Assembly: GCF_007970465.1 (NCBI RefSeq)
Contig: NZ_CP042429.1
Location: 2,232,001 to 2,296,000, forward strand
Origin: Corynebacterium nuruki S6-4
GTDB taxonomy: Bacteria; Actinomycetota; Actinomycetes; Mycobacteriales; Mycobacteriaceae
Reading direction: 5' to 3'
DNA: 64,000 nt
The notes below the pieces were generated by a model. The model was not told the DNA's origin. It worked only from the letters and a program-made list of their open reading frames with translations, and made no database searches. Shown here in pieces: positions 52,579 through 62,845 of this stretch (position 1 is its first letter; the number at the start of each line of letters is the position of its first letter). A program made the translations under genes and the position numbers.

Positions 52579-53514
52579 TTAAACCCAGTAACTGACGCGG
52601 GCGCGCCACTGCCGCATGAAGATCATGGCGAACAGGGTGCCGAGCACGGTGAGGACCACGACGATGATCCAGGAGCGCAGGGCGACGGGTTCGTTGATCA
52701 TGGGGCCGCGCACGACGGCCATGTAGTGGTACAGCGGGTTCAGCTCGGCGAGGTAGGCCTTGTTGCCGAGGTCGCCGACCCGGTCCTTCAGCGTGGAGTC
52801 CATCCACACGATCGGGGTCATGTAGAACAGCAGCTGCACCAGGGATTCGAGCAGTGGGGCGACGTCGCGGAACCGGGTCGCGATGATGCCGAAGAACATG
52901 GTCACCCACACGCCGTTGGCGACGAGCAGGGCCAGGCCCGGGACGGCGAGGATGACCTCCCAGCCGACGGGGATGCGGAAGATCGCCAGCAGGACCAGCC
53001 AGATCACCAGGTTGTGCAGCAGGAACAGGAACTGTTTCCACACCAGCCGGTAGACGTGGACGCTCAACGCACTGGGGAGCTGTTTGATCAGGCCCTCGTT
53101 GGCGATGAAGACCTGCGAGCCCTCGTTGATGCAGCCGGCGATGAATCCCCAGAGGATCAGGCCGACGGCGACGTGCGGCAGGAACGTCTTGATGTCGATG
53201 TTGAACAGCAGGGAGTACAGCAGGCCGAGGGCGGTGGCCATCACGCCGGTGGCGATGGTGATCCACAGCGGCCCCAGGACGGAGCGGCGGTAGCGCTGCT
53301 TGATGTCCTGCCAGCCGAGGGCGAGCCACAGTTCGCGCTGGGCGAAGCCCCGCTTGAGGTCGTCCCATGCGGCGCCGAAGGTCTGTGACGTCGACGGCGG
53401 GGGGACTGTCCCCTCCGGCGTCGTGACGAAACGTTCGAATTCCGGGGACAGGGCGATGCCGCCGGTCTCCGGGGCCGCCACCGGGTCGTTCTGGGGTTTC
53501 TCTGGTTCGGACAC
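52579..53514 (-). CDS. wzm: Galactan ABC exporter, membrane subunit
   Basis: A 311-residue ABC-2-type permease, the Rv3783 (RfbD) counterpart. The N-terminal ~60 residues are cytosolic and Pro-rich. Then come the gate helix WQDIKQRYRRSVLGPLWITI and about six membrane helices (VMATALGLLYSLLFN; VGLILWGFIAGCINEG; VWVTMFFGIIATRF; LVQLLFYMTPIVWM). RFRDVAPLLES is typical of the exporter family. It pairs with the ATPase encoded 11 bases downstream. The start is the GTG at 53514. In corynebacteria and mycobacteria this transporter is proposed to flip the decaprenyl-linked galactan for arabinan attachment outside. Confidence 0.92.
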   Translation of the reverse strand: MSEPEKPQNDPVAAPETGGIALSPEFERFVTTPEGTVPPPSTSQTFGAAWDDLKRGFAQRELWLALGWQDIKQRYRRSVLGPLWITIATGVMATALGLLYSLLFNIDIKTFLPHVAVGLILWGFIAGCINEGSQVFIANEGLIKQLPSALSVHVYRLVWKQFLFLLHNLVIWLVLLAIFRIPVGWEVILAVPGLALLVANGVWVTMFFGIIATRFRDVAPLLESLVQLLFYMTPIVWMDSTLKDRVGDLGNKAYLAELNPLYHYMAVVRGPMINEPVALRSWIIVVVLTVLGTLFAMIFMRQWRARVSYWV

Positions 53515-53712
53515 GTGACAACGGTACCTTGCCCGGCGGCGTCCGCGGCAAAACCCGGCAGACGGGGCGGGTACGGGGCAGGGACGGGGTAGGCGGCTGT
53601 TGCGCCCTTGCGGCGCTGTCCGGTGGGGGCGGTAGTATCGGGTCCGATCAACAGGAAGTGGAGCCAGGACGCAGGACCCTGGCCGATAAGTGGGCTGGAA
53701 GGTGCGTCTGGA

Positions 53713-54996
53713 GTGTTCGATGCTGCGAGGGCCCGGGGGCTCTACGTCTCATTGTCCGACGGGTGGACCTATCTGAATGCGGGGCACCGCGCCCAGGTGC
53801 CGGAGAAGGTGAGTTCCGCCGTCTCCCGCGCGTTCCGTGCCGCGCCGCTGCAGGCGAACGGGGTCGACGGGGACGAGGGGACCGCCGTCGGTCTGACCCG
53901 GGGGGACGACTATGTCGCCGCCGCCCGCCGCGCTGTCGCCGATCTCGTCGGCTCGCGGCCGGAGTGCGTGGTGCTCGGCCCCAACCGGGCGGCGCTGCTG
54001 AGCTCGCTGGCGACGGTCATGCCCGCGAAACTGCGGATGGGCCGGGAGGTCGTCCTGTCCCGCTCCGATGAGCCGGCGAACATCGACCCCTGGGTCCTGG
54101 CCGCCGACCTCTACGGGGCGACCGTCCGGTGGGCGGAGGCGGACCTCACCGCCGGGACGTTGCCGACGTGGCAGTACAGCGACCTCATCGGCTGGGAGAC
54201 GTCGGTCGTCGCCGTCACCGCGGCGAATGCGCACCTCGGCACGGTCACCGACGTGCGCCGGATCGCCGACCAGCTGCACGCGAAATCGCGCGGTTGGCTC
54301 GTGGTGGACGCCACCGCGGTCGCCCCCTACCGGACGATCGACATGGCCGCCTGGGGTGCGGATGTCGTCGTGCTCGACTTCGCGCCGCTCGGCGGCCCGG
54401 AGGTCGGGGCGATGGTCGTGCGGGATCCCGCCATGCTCGGCGAACTCAAGCTCGTGGAGGCCCGGACGGGCCGGCACTCCACCCCGGATCCGGACGCCCT
54501 CGCCGCCCGCCGCCTCGCCGCCCTCGAACGCGGTGCGGTGAGCCCGGGACTGCTCGGTGCGGTGCCCGCCACCGTCGACCACCTCGCCTCCCTCGACGAG
54601 GCGGCGACGGGGACCCGCCGCGAGCGCCTCGCGGTCTCCCTGCCGGGTGCGGAGGACTACCTGCTGGGCCTGGCCCGGCACCTCGTCGACGGGCTGCAGG
54701 GTCTCGGTGGCGTGCACGTCATCGGCGCCGACGGGGAGGGCTACGGCTCGTCGTTCACCGGCTCCGACCGCGTGCCGCGCGTCAGTTTCCTCGTCCCCGG
54801 GCTGGACGCCGCGTTCGTCGGCGCCCGCCTGCTGGACAACGGTGTGGTCGCCCAGGTCGTGGGGCTGGAGGACAGCGCCCTGTTCGACCAGATGGGGGTC
54901 GCGGAGATGGGCGGCGCGGTGTGTGTCGCCCTGGCCCCGCACAACACCCGCTTCGATGTGGACCACCTGGTCCGCGTCATCGGCGGAATCGTGTAG
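53713..54996 (+). CDS. Class V aminotransferase-like protein lacking the usual PLP-lysine motif
   Basis: A 427-residue protein with the cysteine-desulfurase/class V fold, equivalent to Rv3778c by place and sequence (FDAARARGLYVSLSDGWTYL at the start). Fold marks are ECVVLGPNRAALLSSLATVM, VAVTAANAHLGTVTDVRRIA and WLVVDATAVAPYRTIDMAAW. Where class V enzymes have a His-Lys for the PLP Schiff base, this reads VVVLDFAPLGGPEVGAMVVR, so the lysine is absent at the expected place. It may be a non-catalytic relative or use another residue. I chose GTG 53713 because the family N-terminus begins there, with GGAAGG upstream. It is divergent from wzm and convergent with the quinone oxidoreductase. Confidence 0.85.
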   Translation: MFDAARARGLYVSLSDGWTYLNAGHRAQVPEKVSSAVSRAFRAAPLQANGVDGDEGTAVGLTRGDDYVAAARRAVADLVGSRPECVVLGPNRAALLSSLATVMPAKLRMGREVVLSRSDEPANIDPWVLAADLYGATVRWAEADLTAGTLPTWQYSDLIGWETSVVAVTAANAHLGTVTDVRRIADQLHAKSRGWLVVDATAVAPYRTIDMAAWGADVVVLDFAPLGGPEVGAMVVRDPAMLGELKLVEARTGRHSTPDPDALAARRLAALERGAVSPGLLGAVPATVDHLASLDEAATGTRRERLAVSLPGAEDYLLGLARHLVDGLQGLGGVHVIGADGEGYGSSFTGSDRVPRVSFLVPGLDAAFVGARLLDNGVVAQVVGLEDSALFDQMGVAEMGGAVCVALAPHNTRFDVDHLVRVIGGIV

Positions 54997-55029
54997 CCGG
55001 GTTCCACCCGGCTCCCCGCCGGCCCGCCG

Positions 55030-56019
55030 TCACCCCTCGGTGACCTGCAGCACCGCCTTGCCGGTGATCTCCCCGGCGAGCAGTGACCGGTGCGCGGCGG
55101 CGGCGTCCTGCACGGGAAGCACCCGGTCGACGTGGTGGCGGACCTGCCCGGTGGCGAGCATCGGCCACACGTTCGCGACCGTCTCGGTGACGATCCGGGC
55201 CTTGTCATCGAGATCGCGGTAGCGCAGGCCCGTCGCCGAGATGTTCCCCCGCTTGTTGAGCAGCCGGCCGATGTTGAGCTCGCCCTTCACCCCGCCCTGC
55301 ATGCCGATGATGACGAGATGCCCGTCCTTGGCCAGTGACTTCACGTTCCGGTCGAGGTACTTGGCGCCGATGATGTCGAGGATGACGTCCGCACCACCCT
55401 CCTCCTTCATGACCTCGGCGAAGTCCTCGTCGTGGTAGTTGATGAGGATGTCGGCACCGTAGCCGGCACAGACGTCGAGTTTCTCCTGGCTGCCGGCGGT
55501 GACCGCTACCCGGGCGCCCAGGGCGGTGGCCACCTGGACGGCGAAGAGGCCCACGCCGCCCCCGCCGCCGTGGATGAGGACCGTGTCGCCCTCGTCGATG
55601 TGGGCGGTCATCATGAGGTTCGACCAGACGGTGCAGGCGACCTCGATGACACTGGCGGTCTCCAGGAGGCTGTATCCCTCGGGGACCGGCAGCAGCTGGC
55701 CGACGGGGACGGTGACGAATTCCGCGTAGCCGCCGCCGGACAGCAGTGCCCCGACCTCGTCACCGGCCTGCCAGGGGGTGCCGTCGGGTCGGACGCAGCC
55801 GTTGGCGTCCTCGATGATGCCGGTGGCCTCCAGTCCGAGGATGTCGGTGACCCCCGCCGGCGGCGGGTAGTGGCCCTGGGCCTGGAGGGTGTCCGCCCGG
55901 TTGAGCCCGGCGGCGGTGACGCGCACCAGGACCTCGCCGGACGCCGGGGTCGGGGTGGGGGTGTCCTGCCAGGACAGGGCGGAGGGGTCGGTGGGGTCAG
56001 TCTGGATGATCGCCTTCAT
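55030..56019 (-). CDS. NADPH:quinone oxidoreductase, zeta-crystallin type
   Basis: A 329-residue zinc-independent MDR-superfamily enzyme, matching Rv3777 in place. It opens with MKAIIQTD and has GEVLVRVTAAGLNRADTLQA. The NADPH site is VLIHGGGGGVGLFAVQVATA. GADVILDIIGAKYLDRNVKS and the C-terminal GEITGKAVLQVTEG are typical of PIG3/QOR proteins. No catalytic zinc ligands (Cys/His) are present. It reduces quinones or enones using NADPH. The start at 56019 gives the family N-terminus; the longer frame runs into the tRNA region and is not used. Confidence 0.92.
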   Translation of the reverse strand: MKAIIQTDPTDPSALSWQDTPTPTPASGEVLVRVTAAGLNRADTLQAQGHYPPPAGVTDILGLEATGIIEDANGCVRPDGTPWQAGDEVGALLSGGGYAEFVTVPVGQLLPVPEGYSLLETASVIEVACTVWSNLMMTAHIDEGDTVLIHGGGGGVGLFAVQVATALGARVAVTAGSQEKLDVCAGYGADILINYHDEDFAEVMKEEGGADVILDIIGAKYLDRNVKSLAKDGHLVIIGMQGGVKGELNIGRLLNKRGNISATGLRYRDLDDKARIVTETVANVWPMLATGQVRHHVDRVLPVQDAAAAHRSLLAGEITGKAVLQVTEG

Positions 56020-56108
56020 GGTGCCCAGCCTAACGGCGTCCCGCCCGCGGTGCGCTAGGATTGTCGGCGCTGCCGCGGCACGGTCGACCGTGCCGGTACC
56101 GGTGGCAG

Positions 56109-56193
<85 letters not shown>

Positions 56194-56202
56194 CAGGAAC
56201 AC

Positions 56203-56256
56203 CCGGACAGCACAGACCCCCGCACCCGTGACGGTGCGGGGGTCTGTGCCGTCCGG
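56203..56256. terminator. Hairpin after tRNA-Ser
   Basis: A 24-bp stem with one mismatch (56203-56226 with 56233-56256) around a short loop follows the tRNA by ten bases. It is a likely terminator for the tRNA, although no T-run follows. Confidence 0.65.
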
Positions 56257-56385
56257 CGCATCCGGGCTCACCCGCTGTGCGGGGACGCCGGGTGTACGTC
56301 GACCGGGTGGTGCCGGGCCTTCCGGACCGCCCCCTCATCGCACACCTGGCGCGGGTCGGGACGCCCTGGGCGGGGCCGGATCCGG

Positions 56386-57042
56386 TCAGGCCACGACGTC
56401 GACGACGTCACCGGGCTGCAGCCAGTCGAAGAAGGCCACTGCGTCATCGTGCAGGAGATGGATGCAGCCGTTCGACAGGACGCCGGGGTCGCCCTCGTGG
56501 AAGGCGATGCCGATGTCACCGGGGTAGGTCGTGCCGGCGGAGAAGTACACCGAGTAGGGCATCGGCGCGTTGTAGGGCACCGACCATTCGTCGATCACCT
56601 TGCGGGTGACCTGGGTGGTCCCGACCGGGGTCTCGAAGCCGGGCTTGCCGGAGCTGATCGGCACCGGGCCGCGGACGATGTTCCCGGCGCCGTCCTGCAG
56701 CCAGGCGGTCTGGTTGGTGAGGTTGATGCACGCCTTCGCCTGGACCGCACACGGTGCCGGCGCGGGGGCGGGATCAGGTGCCGGAGCCGGGGCCGGTGCG
56801 GGAGCCGGCGCAGGCACCGGGTCAGGGGCAGGGGCCGGTGCCGGTGTGGCATTGTCACCGGGTGCCGGAGGTGCCGGCGGCGCCGGGAGATCCGGCAGGC
56901 CGGGCAGCTGCGGCACGCTGATCGGCGGCAACTGCGGAAGCTGCGGCAGTTCCGGCAGCGCCTGCGCGGCGGCGGTCGGGGCGAACGCGAGGGCGAGGAC
57001 GGCGCCGACGGCTGCGGTCAGGTATTTCAGGAGCGATCTCAT
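56386..57042 (-). CDS. L,D-transpeptidase (YkuD domain)
   Basis: A 218-residue secreted enzyme. The signal peptide ([20 protein letters not shown], ending AAAQA) is followed by a Pro/Leu-rich and then Pro-Ala spacer ([17 protein letters not shown]; ~residues 30-100). This would let the catalytic part reach across the wall. The YkuD domain holds the catalytic motif [20 protein letters not shown], with the nucleophilic Cys in SNGC-H and the His upstream. It forms 3-3 peptidoglycan cross-links, or attaches proteins. It is smaller than mycobacterial LdtMt2 and lacks the Ig-like domains, so it is closer to the minimal YkuD type. The ATG at 57042 is preceded by GGAGGTGGG, a strong site. Confidence 0.92.
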   Translation of the reverse strand: MRSLLKYLTAAVGAVLALAFAPTAAAQALPELPQLPQLPPISVPQLPGLPDLPAPPAPPAPGDNATPAPAPAPDPVPAPAPAPAPAPAPDPAPAPAPCAVQAKACINLTNQTAWLQDGAGNIVRGPVPISSGKPGFETPVGTTQVTRKVIDEWSVPYNAPMPYSVYFSAGTTYPGDIGIAFHEGDPGVLSNGCIHLLHDDAVAFFDWLQPGDVVDVVA

Positions 57043-57150
57043 GCTTCCCACCTCCGGGGTTGTCAGTGGTTCCCAGGGTACGTCGCGCACACCACCCCCG
57101 CCGGTCACATTCCGGTTTCATTCCGGCCACACTCCGGCCGCACCCCGGCG

Positions 57151-57873
57151 TCACTCCAGCACGGTGATGCCCGTGACCTCCGGCAGTCGCAGCGTCCGCC
57201 CGTTCTGCAGTGCGACCACCAGCGGTTCCCCGATGTCACCGGCGATGAGCCGCGCCCAGGACAGCCGGTCGGTGCGGACGTCGCGGCGTCCGATGTCGTA
57301 GAGCCAGAGGGTGCGGTCGACGAGCACGGTGGTGCCCGCGAGCTCGTCGCCGTCGAGTTCGATGAGGTAGACGTGGCCGTCGAGGTCGCGTCGGCGCAGT
57401 CCGGTCAGGGAGACGGGCGCGGGGTCCGCGCTCCCGGCGGTCAGGTTCGCGACGAGGCCGAGGTGGTGGGGGATGTCGGCGGAATCCAGGACGACGAGCG
57501 GTTGGCCGACGGTGCACCGGCGGATCCCGTGGTGGGTCCAGACGACGGGCTGCGGCACCCGGCCGTGGCTGCCGGGCGCCGGGGCGCGGCGCACCGCGAT
57601 CCGGGTCCCGTCGACGGTGATGCGCTGGTCGGGTTGCTCGGTGACGACGAGGACGCGGGTGGTCTCGGGCGCGCCGGGGATGTCGGCGAGCCGGCCGGGG
57701 TGGTCGGCGGTGAGGTCACCGAGGGCGGTGGTGACTTCGTCGTCGGTGGAGTTCCAGGCGATGCCGCGGGCCTCGAGCTGGCCGTAGAGCTGGGGGAGGG
57801 TGAGGTCGGGCTGTGCCTCCCAGGCGCGGCCGAGGGCGGCGAGGACGCCGGGAATGCGGAGCGGGTCTTTCAC
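57151..57873 (-). CDS. Hypothetical protein
   Basis: A 240-residue protein of no recognised family. The N-terminal ~60 residues are helical (VLAALGRAWEAQPDLTLPQL, STDDEVTTALGDL) and could form a small DNA- or protein-binding unit. The rest is strand-rich with RVLVVTEQPDQRITVDGTRI, CTVGQPLVVLDSADIP, HVYLIELDGDELAGTTVLVD and PLVVALQNGRTLRLPEVTG. It has no signal peptide or membrane segment. The GTG at 57873 is taken, with a GGA nearby, but starts up to 57906 are open. It is divergent from gltB. Confidence 0.65.
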   Translation of the reverse strand: MKDPLRIPGVLAALGRAWEAQPDLTLPQLYGQLEARGIAWNSTDDEVTTALGDLTADHPGRLADIPGAPETTRVLVVTEQPDQRITVDGTRIAVRRAPAPGSHGRVPQPVVWTHHGIRRCTVGQPLVVLDSADIPHHLGLVANLTAGSADPAPVSLTGLRRRDLDGHVYLIELDGDELAGTTVLVDRTLWLYDIGRRDVRTDRLSWARLIAGDIGEPLVVALQNGRTLRLPEVTGITVLE

Positions 57874-58240
57874 GGTGGTCCATCGTAGGCCACCGCCGGA
57901 ATTCAACGCGAACGAAACCCTCAGGAAACACGCATGTTACAAAGCGTCCATATGATGGGAATCGAGCATCCGAAATATGAGATTAGCCTGATCATTACGT
58001 GTTTCGCTTGTCAGGCGCTACGATACAAATACACCATTGAGTACTGGCAGAGCACTGACGACAGCTCGCCCGGCGGCCCGCGACCGTGCCCACCACAGCA
58101 CCGGTTCCCGGGTCGGTGACTGCACTGACTGCATCGGCGCCCACCGTGGCGACGACTACCGGCAGGGACACCGGACGAGGACGCACCATCGGCGTCCCTC
58201 CCCGTACCCCGTCCCCGCCCGATTCGGAGGCTGACGACCT
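57874..58240 (+). promoter_or_regulatory. Upstream region of gltB
   Basis: This gap of 367 bases before gltB is AT-rich at 57930-58060, unlike its surroundings, which suggests the promoter and regulator sites for gltBD. TGAGATTAGCCTGATCATT (57978-57996) contains TTAGCCT and matches 12 of 19 bases of a DtxR-box consensus I recall; this is weak. I see no clear AmtR site. A 61-codon open frame at 57934 is not supported as a gene. The ribosome-binding site GGAGG (58228-58232) precedes the gltB ATG. Confidence 0.4.
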
Positions 58241-61200
58241 ATGTCCCACTATCCGGCCCCGCAGGGTCTGTACCACCCCTCCTACGAGCACGACGCCTGT
58301 GGCGTCGCGTTCGTCGCCGACATGCACGGCCGCCCCACCCACGACATCGTGGAGAAGGGTATCCAGGCACTGGTCAACCTGGAGCACCGCGGCGCCGCCG
58401 GCGCCGAGAAGAACACCGGCGACGGCGCCGGCATCCTCATCCAGGTCCCCGACCGGTTCTACCGGGAGATCCTCGCCGCCCAGGGCATCGACCTGCCCGC
58501 ACCGGGCTGCTACGCCACCGGCATCGCCTTCCTCCCTGCCGCCCGCATGGCCGCGCTGGACGCCATGCGCGCCGTCGAGGCCATCATCGCCGAGGAGAAC
58601 CTCGAGCTGCTGGGCTGGCGCGAGGTCCCGGTCGACGACACGAGCCTCGGCGCGATGGCCCGCGACGCCGAACCGATCTTCTACCAGCTCTTCCTCGCCG
58701 GGAAGGACGCCGAGGGCAACCAGCTCGGCGGCATCGAACTGGACCGCCGCGCCTGGTTCGTGCGCAAGCGCGCCGAGCGGGAACTCGGGTCGAAGGGCCC
58801 CGGCGAAGGACCCGGCGGCGACACGGTCTACTTCCCGTCCCTGTCCGCCCGCACCATCGTCTACAAGGGGATGCTCACCACCCCGCAGCTCCGGGAGTTC
58901 TACCTGGACCTGCAGGATGACCGGGTGGCCTCGGCCCTGGCGGTCGTCCACTCCCGGTTCTCGACGAACACCTTCCCGTCCTGGCCGCTGGCCCACCCGT
59001 ACCGGATGGTCGCCCACAACGGTGAGATCAACACCGTCCGCGGCAACGAGAACTGGATGCGTGCCCGCGAGTCCCAGATCCGCAGCGAGACCCTCGGCGA
59101 CATCGAGCGGGTCCTGCCGGTCTGCGACCCCGCGGGCTCGGACACCGGACGCTTCGACGAGGCCCTGGAGATGCTCCACCTCGCCGGCCGGTCGCTGCCG
59201 CACGCGGTGATGATGATGGTGCCGCAGGCCTGGGAGCGTAACCCCTCCATCGACCCGGCGATCCGGGCGTTCTACGAGTACCACTCCTGCCTCATGGAGG
59301 CGTGGGACGGCCCCGCCGCCCTCGTCTTCACCGACGGCACGGTGCTGGGTTCGGTCCTCGACCGCAACGGACTGCGTCCGGGCCGTATCTGGGTCACGAA
59401 GGACGGCCTGGTCATCGGCGGGTCCGAGACCGGCCTGCTGCCCGTCGACCCGGCGGACGTCGTCGAACGCCGCCGCATCGAGCCGGGCCGCATGTTCCTC
59501 GTGGACACCGCCCAGGGCCGCATCATCCCCGACGAGGAGATCAAGGCGAAGCTCGCCGACGGTCCCTACCGGCAGTGGGTCGACGACAACATCGTCCGCT
59601 TCGGCGACCTGCCCCAGGTCGACTACGAGCCGATGAGCCATGAGCGCGTCGTGCTGCGGCAGCGCGTCTTCGGCTACACCGAGGAGGAGGTCGAGTCCCT
59701 CATCCGGCCGATCGCGGTCACCGCCGGCGAGGCCATCGGCTCGATGGGCACCGACACGCCCATCGCCGCCCTGTCCGACCGGTCGCGGATGCTGTTCGAC
59801 TTCTTCGCCCAGCGGTTCGCGCAGGTCACGAACCCGCCGCTGGACTCCATCCGGGAGAAGATGGTCACCAGCCTGTTCACCCAGCTCGGTGCCCAGGTCG
59901 ACGTCACCACCGAGGTGCCGGAGGCCGCCCACCGCATCCAGCTCGAGACCCCGCTGCTGCTGAACTCGTCGCTGGCGACCCTGCGCGGCGCCGGCGGCCA
60001 CGACGGCTTCGACGCCTTCCGCTCCACCGTCATCTCCGGGCTGTACCCGGTCGCCCACGGCGGCCGCGGCATGCGCCAGGCGATCGACCGGGTGCGCCGG
60101 GAGGTCTCCGCCGCCATCGAGGACGGCTGCTCGCTGATCATCCTGTCGGACCGGGAGTCCGACGAGCGCCTCGCCCCGATCCCGTCCCTGCTGCTCACCA
60201 GCGCCGTCCACCAGCACCTCGTCGCGGAGCGGACGCGCACGCGGGCGTCCCTCATCATCGAGACCGGCGACGCCCGCGAAGTCCACCACATGGCGATGCT
60301 GCTCACCTTCGGTGCGGACGCGATCAACCCCTACATGGTCATGGAGTCCATCGACGAACTCGGCAAGCAGGGCCGGCTCGGCGGTGTCGACGTCGAACAG
60401 GCCTGCCGCAACTTCATCGCGGGCGCCGCCGCCAGCGTGCAGAAGATCATGTCCAAGATGGGCATCGCCACCGTGGCGTCCTACCGCGGTGCACAGCTCG
60501 CCGACGTCACCGGCCTGTCCCAGGCGCTGCTCGACGAGTACTTCACCGGCTGCGTCAGCCCGATCTCGGGCATCGGCCTCGACGAGATCGCGGACGCCGT
60601 CGCCGTGCGCCACCGCTTCGCCTTCCTCCCCCGGCCGGAGGAGGCCGCCCACCGGGAGCTCGAGATCGGCGGCGAGTACAAGTGGCGCCGCGAAGGCGAG
60701 TACCACCTGTTCAACCCGGAGACGATCTTCAAGCTCCAGCACGCCACCCGGACCGGCACCTACCGGATCTTCAAGGAGTACACGGAGAAGGTCGACAACC
60801 AGTCGGCGCGGCTGGCCACGCTGCGCGGCATGATCGACCTGCACTCCGACCGCCGGCCGATCCCGGTCGAGGAGGTCGAACCGGTCAGCGAGATCGTCAC
60901 GCGGTTCTCCACCGGCGCCATGAGCTACGGCTCCATCTCCGCCGAGGCGCACGAGACCCTCGCCATCGCCATGAACCGGCTGCACGGCAAGTCGAACTCC
61001 GGTGAGGGCGGCGAGGATTCCGCCCGCTTCGAACCGGACGCCAACGGCGACTGGCGCCGCTCGGCGATCAAGCAGGTGGCGTCCGGCCGCTTCGGCGTCA
61101 CGAGCCACTACCTCAACAACTGCACCGACATCCAGATCAAGATGGCGCAGGGCGCGAAGCCCGGTGAGGGCGGCCAGCTGCCGCCGCACAAGGTGTACCC

Positions 61201-62845
61201 GTGGATCGCCGAGGTGCGTGTCACCACGCCAGGTGTGGGACTGATCTCCCCGCCGCCGCACCACGACATCTACTCGATCGAGGACCTCGCCCAGCTCATC
61301 CACGACCTGAAGTCGGCGAACCCCGACGCGCGCATCCACGTCAAGCTCGTCGCCGAGCAGGGCGTGGGCACCGTCGCCGCCGGTGTGTCGAAGGCGCACG
61401 CCGACGTGGTGCTCATCTCCGGGCACGACGGCGGCACCGGGGCGTCCCCCCTGAACTCCCTGAAGCACGCGGGCGGCCCGTGGGAGCTCGGCCTCGCCGA
61501 GACCCAGCAGACCCTGCTGATGAACGGTCTGCGTGACCGCATCACCGTGCAGTGCGACGGCCAGCTGAAGACCGGCCGGGACGTCATCGTCGCCGCACTC
61601 CTCGGCGCCGAGGAGTTCGGCTTCGCCACCGCCCCGCTGGTGGTCTCCGGCTGCATCATGATGCGCGTCTGCCACCTGGACACCTGCCCGGTCGGCGTGG
61701 CCACCCAGAACCCCGAGCTGCGGAAGAAGTACACCGGCCAGGCCGACCACGTCGTCAACTTCTTCACCTTCATCGCCCAGGAGGTGCGCGAGTACCTGGC
61801 GGAACTCGGCTTCCGGTCGATCGAGGAGGCCGTCGGCCACGCCGAATGCCTCCGCCAGCGCCAGGTCGACCCCTCCCACACCACCGCCTCGCAGCTCGAC
61901 CTCTCGCCGATCTTCGCGATCCCCGACAGCCCCTTCATGCACCAGGACCGGCACCGGACGAAGGCGCAGGACCACTCGCTGGAGGAGTCGATCGACAACC
62001 GCATCCGGCGCGACGCGGAGGAGACCATCCGCCGCGCCGCCGCCGGGGAGGGCACCACCGTCGAGCTGGCCTACCCGATCAGCAACGTCGACCGCTCGGT
62101 CGGCACGATGACCGGGTCCCTCATCAGCCGGGTGGCGGGCCGCGACGGCCTGCCGGCGGACACGGTGGACATCACGTTCACCGGGTCGGCGGGCAACTCC
62201 TTCGGCGCCTTCGTGCCGAAGGGCATGACGATGACACTGGTCGGCGACGCCAACGACTACGTCGGCAAGGGCCTGTCGGGCGGCACCATCGCCATCCGGC
62301 CGGACGCCCGCGACGGGGCCCTCGGTCCGCACCAGACCATCGCCGGCAACGTGCTCGGCTTCGGCGGCGTGTCCGGTGAACTGTTCATCCGGGGCGCGGT
62401 CGGCGAGCGGTTCGGCGTCCGGAACTCCGGCGTCACCGCCGTCGTCGAAGGCGTGGGCAACCACGGCTGCGAGTACATGACCGGCGGACGCGTCATCGTC
62501 CTCGGCCCGGTCGGCGAGAACTTCGCCGCCGGCATGTCCGGCGGTATCGCCTACCTGCTCGACGACGGCACCGGGATCGAGGGCATGTCCGCCCACGTCA
62601 ACCCCGGCCTCGTCGACGTCGAGGAGCTCGACCCGGTGACGGACGCCGACGAGATCGACTGGCTCGTCGCCACGATCGCCCGGCACCGCCAGCTCACCGG
62701 ATCCACCGTGCCCGTCGACCCGCGGGCACTCATCAGGATCATGCCGCGCGACTACCGCCGCGTGACCCGCACCATCGAAACCGCCCGCGCCGCCGGGCTG
62801 GACGAGGACGGCATCGCCGCCGCGATCATGGAGGAAGTGAAGTAA
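58241..62845 (+). CDS. gltB: Glutamate synthase, large (alpha) subunit
   Basis: A 1534-residue glutamate synthase alpha subunit, which makes two glutamates from glutamine and 2-oxoglutarate using electrons from the small subunit. The class II amidotransferase starts after a 19-residue propeptide at Cys20 in [14 protein letters not shown]. Further signatures are [35 protein letters not shown] and GEINTVRGN. The FMN domain contains [30 protein letters not shown] and [15 protein letters not shown], and the Fe-S cysteines are in [19 protein letters not shown]. The C-terminal beta-helix has [20 protein letters not shown] and [13 protein letters not shown]. Full length and intact. gltD begins one base after the stop. 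Confidence 0.98.
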   Translation: MSHYPAPQGLYHPSYEHDACGVAFVADMHGRPTHDIVEKGIQALVNLEHRGAAGAEKNTGDGAGILIQVPDRFYREILAAQGIDLPAPGCYATGIAFLPAARMAALDAMRAVEAIIAEENLELLGWREVPVDDTSLGAMARDAEPIFYQLFLAGKDAEGNQLGGIELDRRAWFVRKRAERELGSKGPGEGPGGDTVYFPSLSARTIVYKGMLTTPQLREFYLDLQDDRVASALAVVHSRFSTNTFPSWPLAHPYRMVAHNGEINTVRGNENWMRARESQIRSETLGDIERVLPVCDPAGSDTGRFDEALEMLHLAGRSLPHAVMMMVPQAWERNPSIDPAIRAFYEYHSCLMEAWDGPAALVFTDGTVLGSVLDRNGLRPGRIWVTKDGLVIGGSETGLLPVDPADVVERRRIEPGRMFLVDTAQGRIIPDEEIKAKLADGPYRQWVDDNIVRFGDLPQVDYEPMSHERVVLRQRVFGYTEEEVESLIRPIAVTAGEAIGSMGTDTPIAALSDRSRMLFDFFAQRFAQVTNPPLDSIREKMVTSLFTQLGAQVDVTTEVPEAAHRIQLETPLLLNSSLATLRGAGGHDGFDAFRSTVISGLYPVAHGGRGMRQAIDRVRREVSAAIEDGCSLIILSDRESDERLAPIPSLLLTSAVHQHLVAERTRTRASLIIETGDAREVHHMAMLLTFGADAINPYMVMESIDELGKQGRLGGVDVEQACRNFIAGAAASVQKIMSKMGIATVASYRGAQLADVTGLSQALLDEYFTGCVSPISGIGLDEIADAVAVRHRFAFLPRPEEAAHRELEIGGEYKWRREGEYHLFNPETIFKLQHATRTGTYRIFKEYTEKVDNQSARLATLRGMIDLHSDRRPIPVEEVEPVSEIVTRFSTGAMSYGSISAEAHETLAIAMNRLHGKSNSGEGGEDSARFEPDANGDWRRSAIKQVASGRFGVTSHYLNNCTDIQIKMAQGAKPGEGGQLPPHKVYPWIAEVRVTTPGVGLISPPPHHDIYSIEDLAQLIHDLKSANPDARIHVKLVAEQGVGTVAAGVSKAHADVVLISGHDGGTGASPLNSLKHAGGPWELGLAETQQTLLMNGLRDRITVQCDGQLKTGRDVIVAALLGAEEFGFATAPLVVSGCIMMRVCHLDTCPVGVATQNPELRKKYTGQADHVVNFFTFIAQEVREYLAELGFRSIEEAVGHAECLRQRQVDPSHTTASQLDLSPIFAIPDSPFMHQDRHRTKAQDHSLEESIDNRIRRDAEETIRRAAAGEGTTVELAYPISNVDRSVGTMTGSLISRVAGRDGLPADTVDITFTGSAGNSFGAFVPKGMTMTLVGDANDYVGKGLSGGTIAIRPDARDGALGPHQTIAGNVLGFGGVSGELFIRGAVGERFGVRNSGVTAVVEGVGNHGCEYMTGGRVIVLGPVGENFAAGMSGGIAYLLDDGTGIEGMSAHVNPGLVDVEELDPVTDADEIDWLVATIARHRQLTGSTVPVDPRALIRIMPRDYRRVTRTIETARAAGLDEDGIAAAIMEEVK

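Noticed and set aside
52568..53551. Long N-terminal extension of the wzt frame
   Set aside because: It overlaps wzm in another frame; a strong AAGGAGAG site places the start at the TTG at 52567.
57934..58119. A 61-codon open frame before gltB
   Set aside because: No ribosome-binding site or recognisable protein pattern; it lies in an AT-rich promoter-like region.
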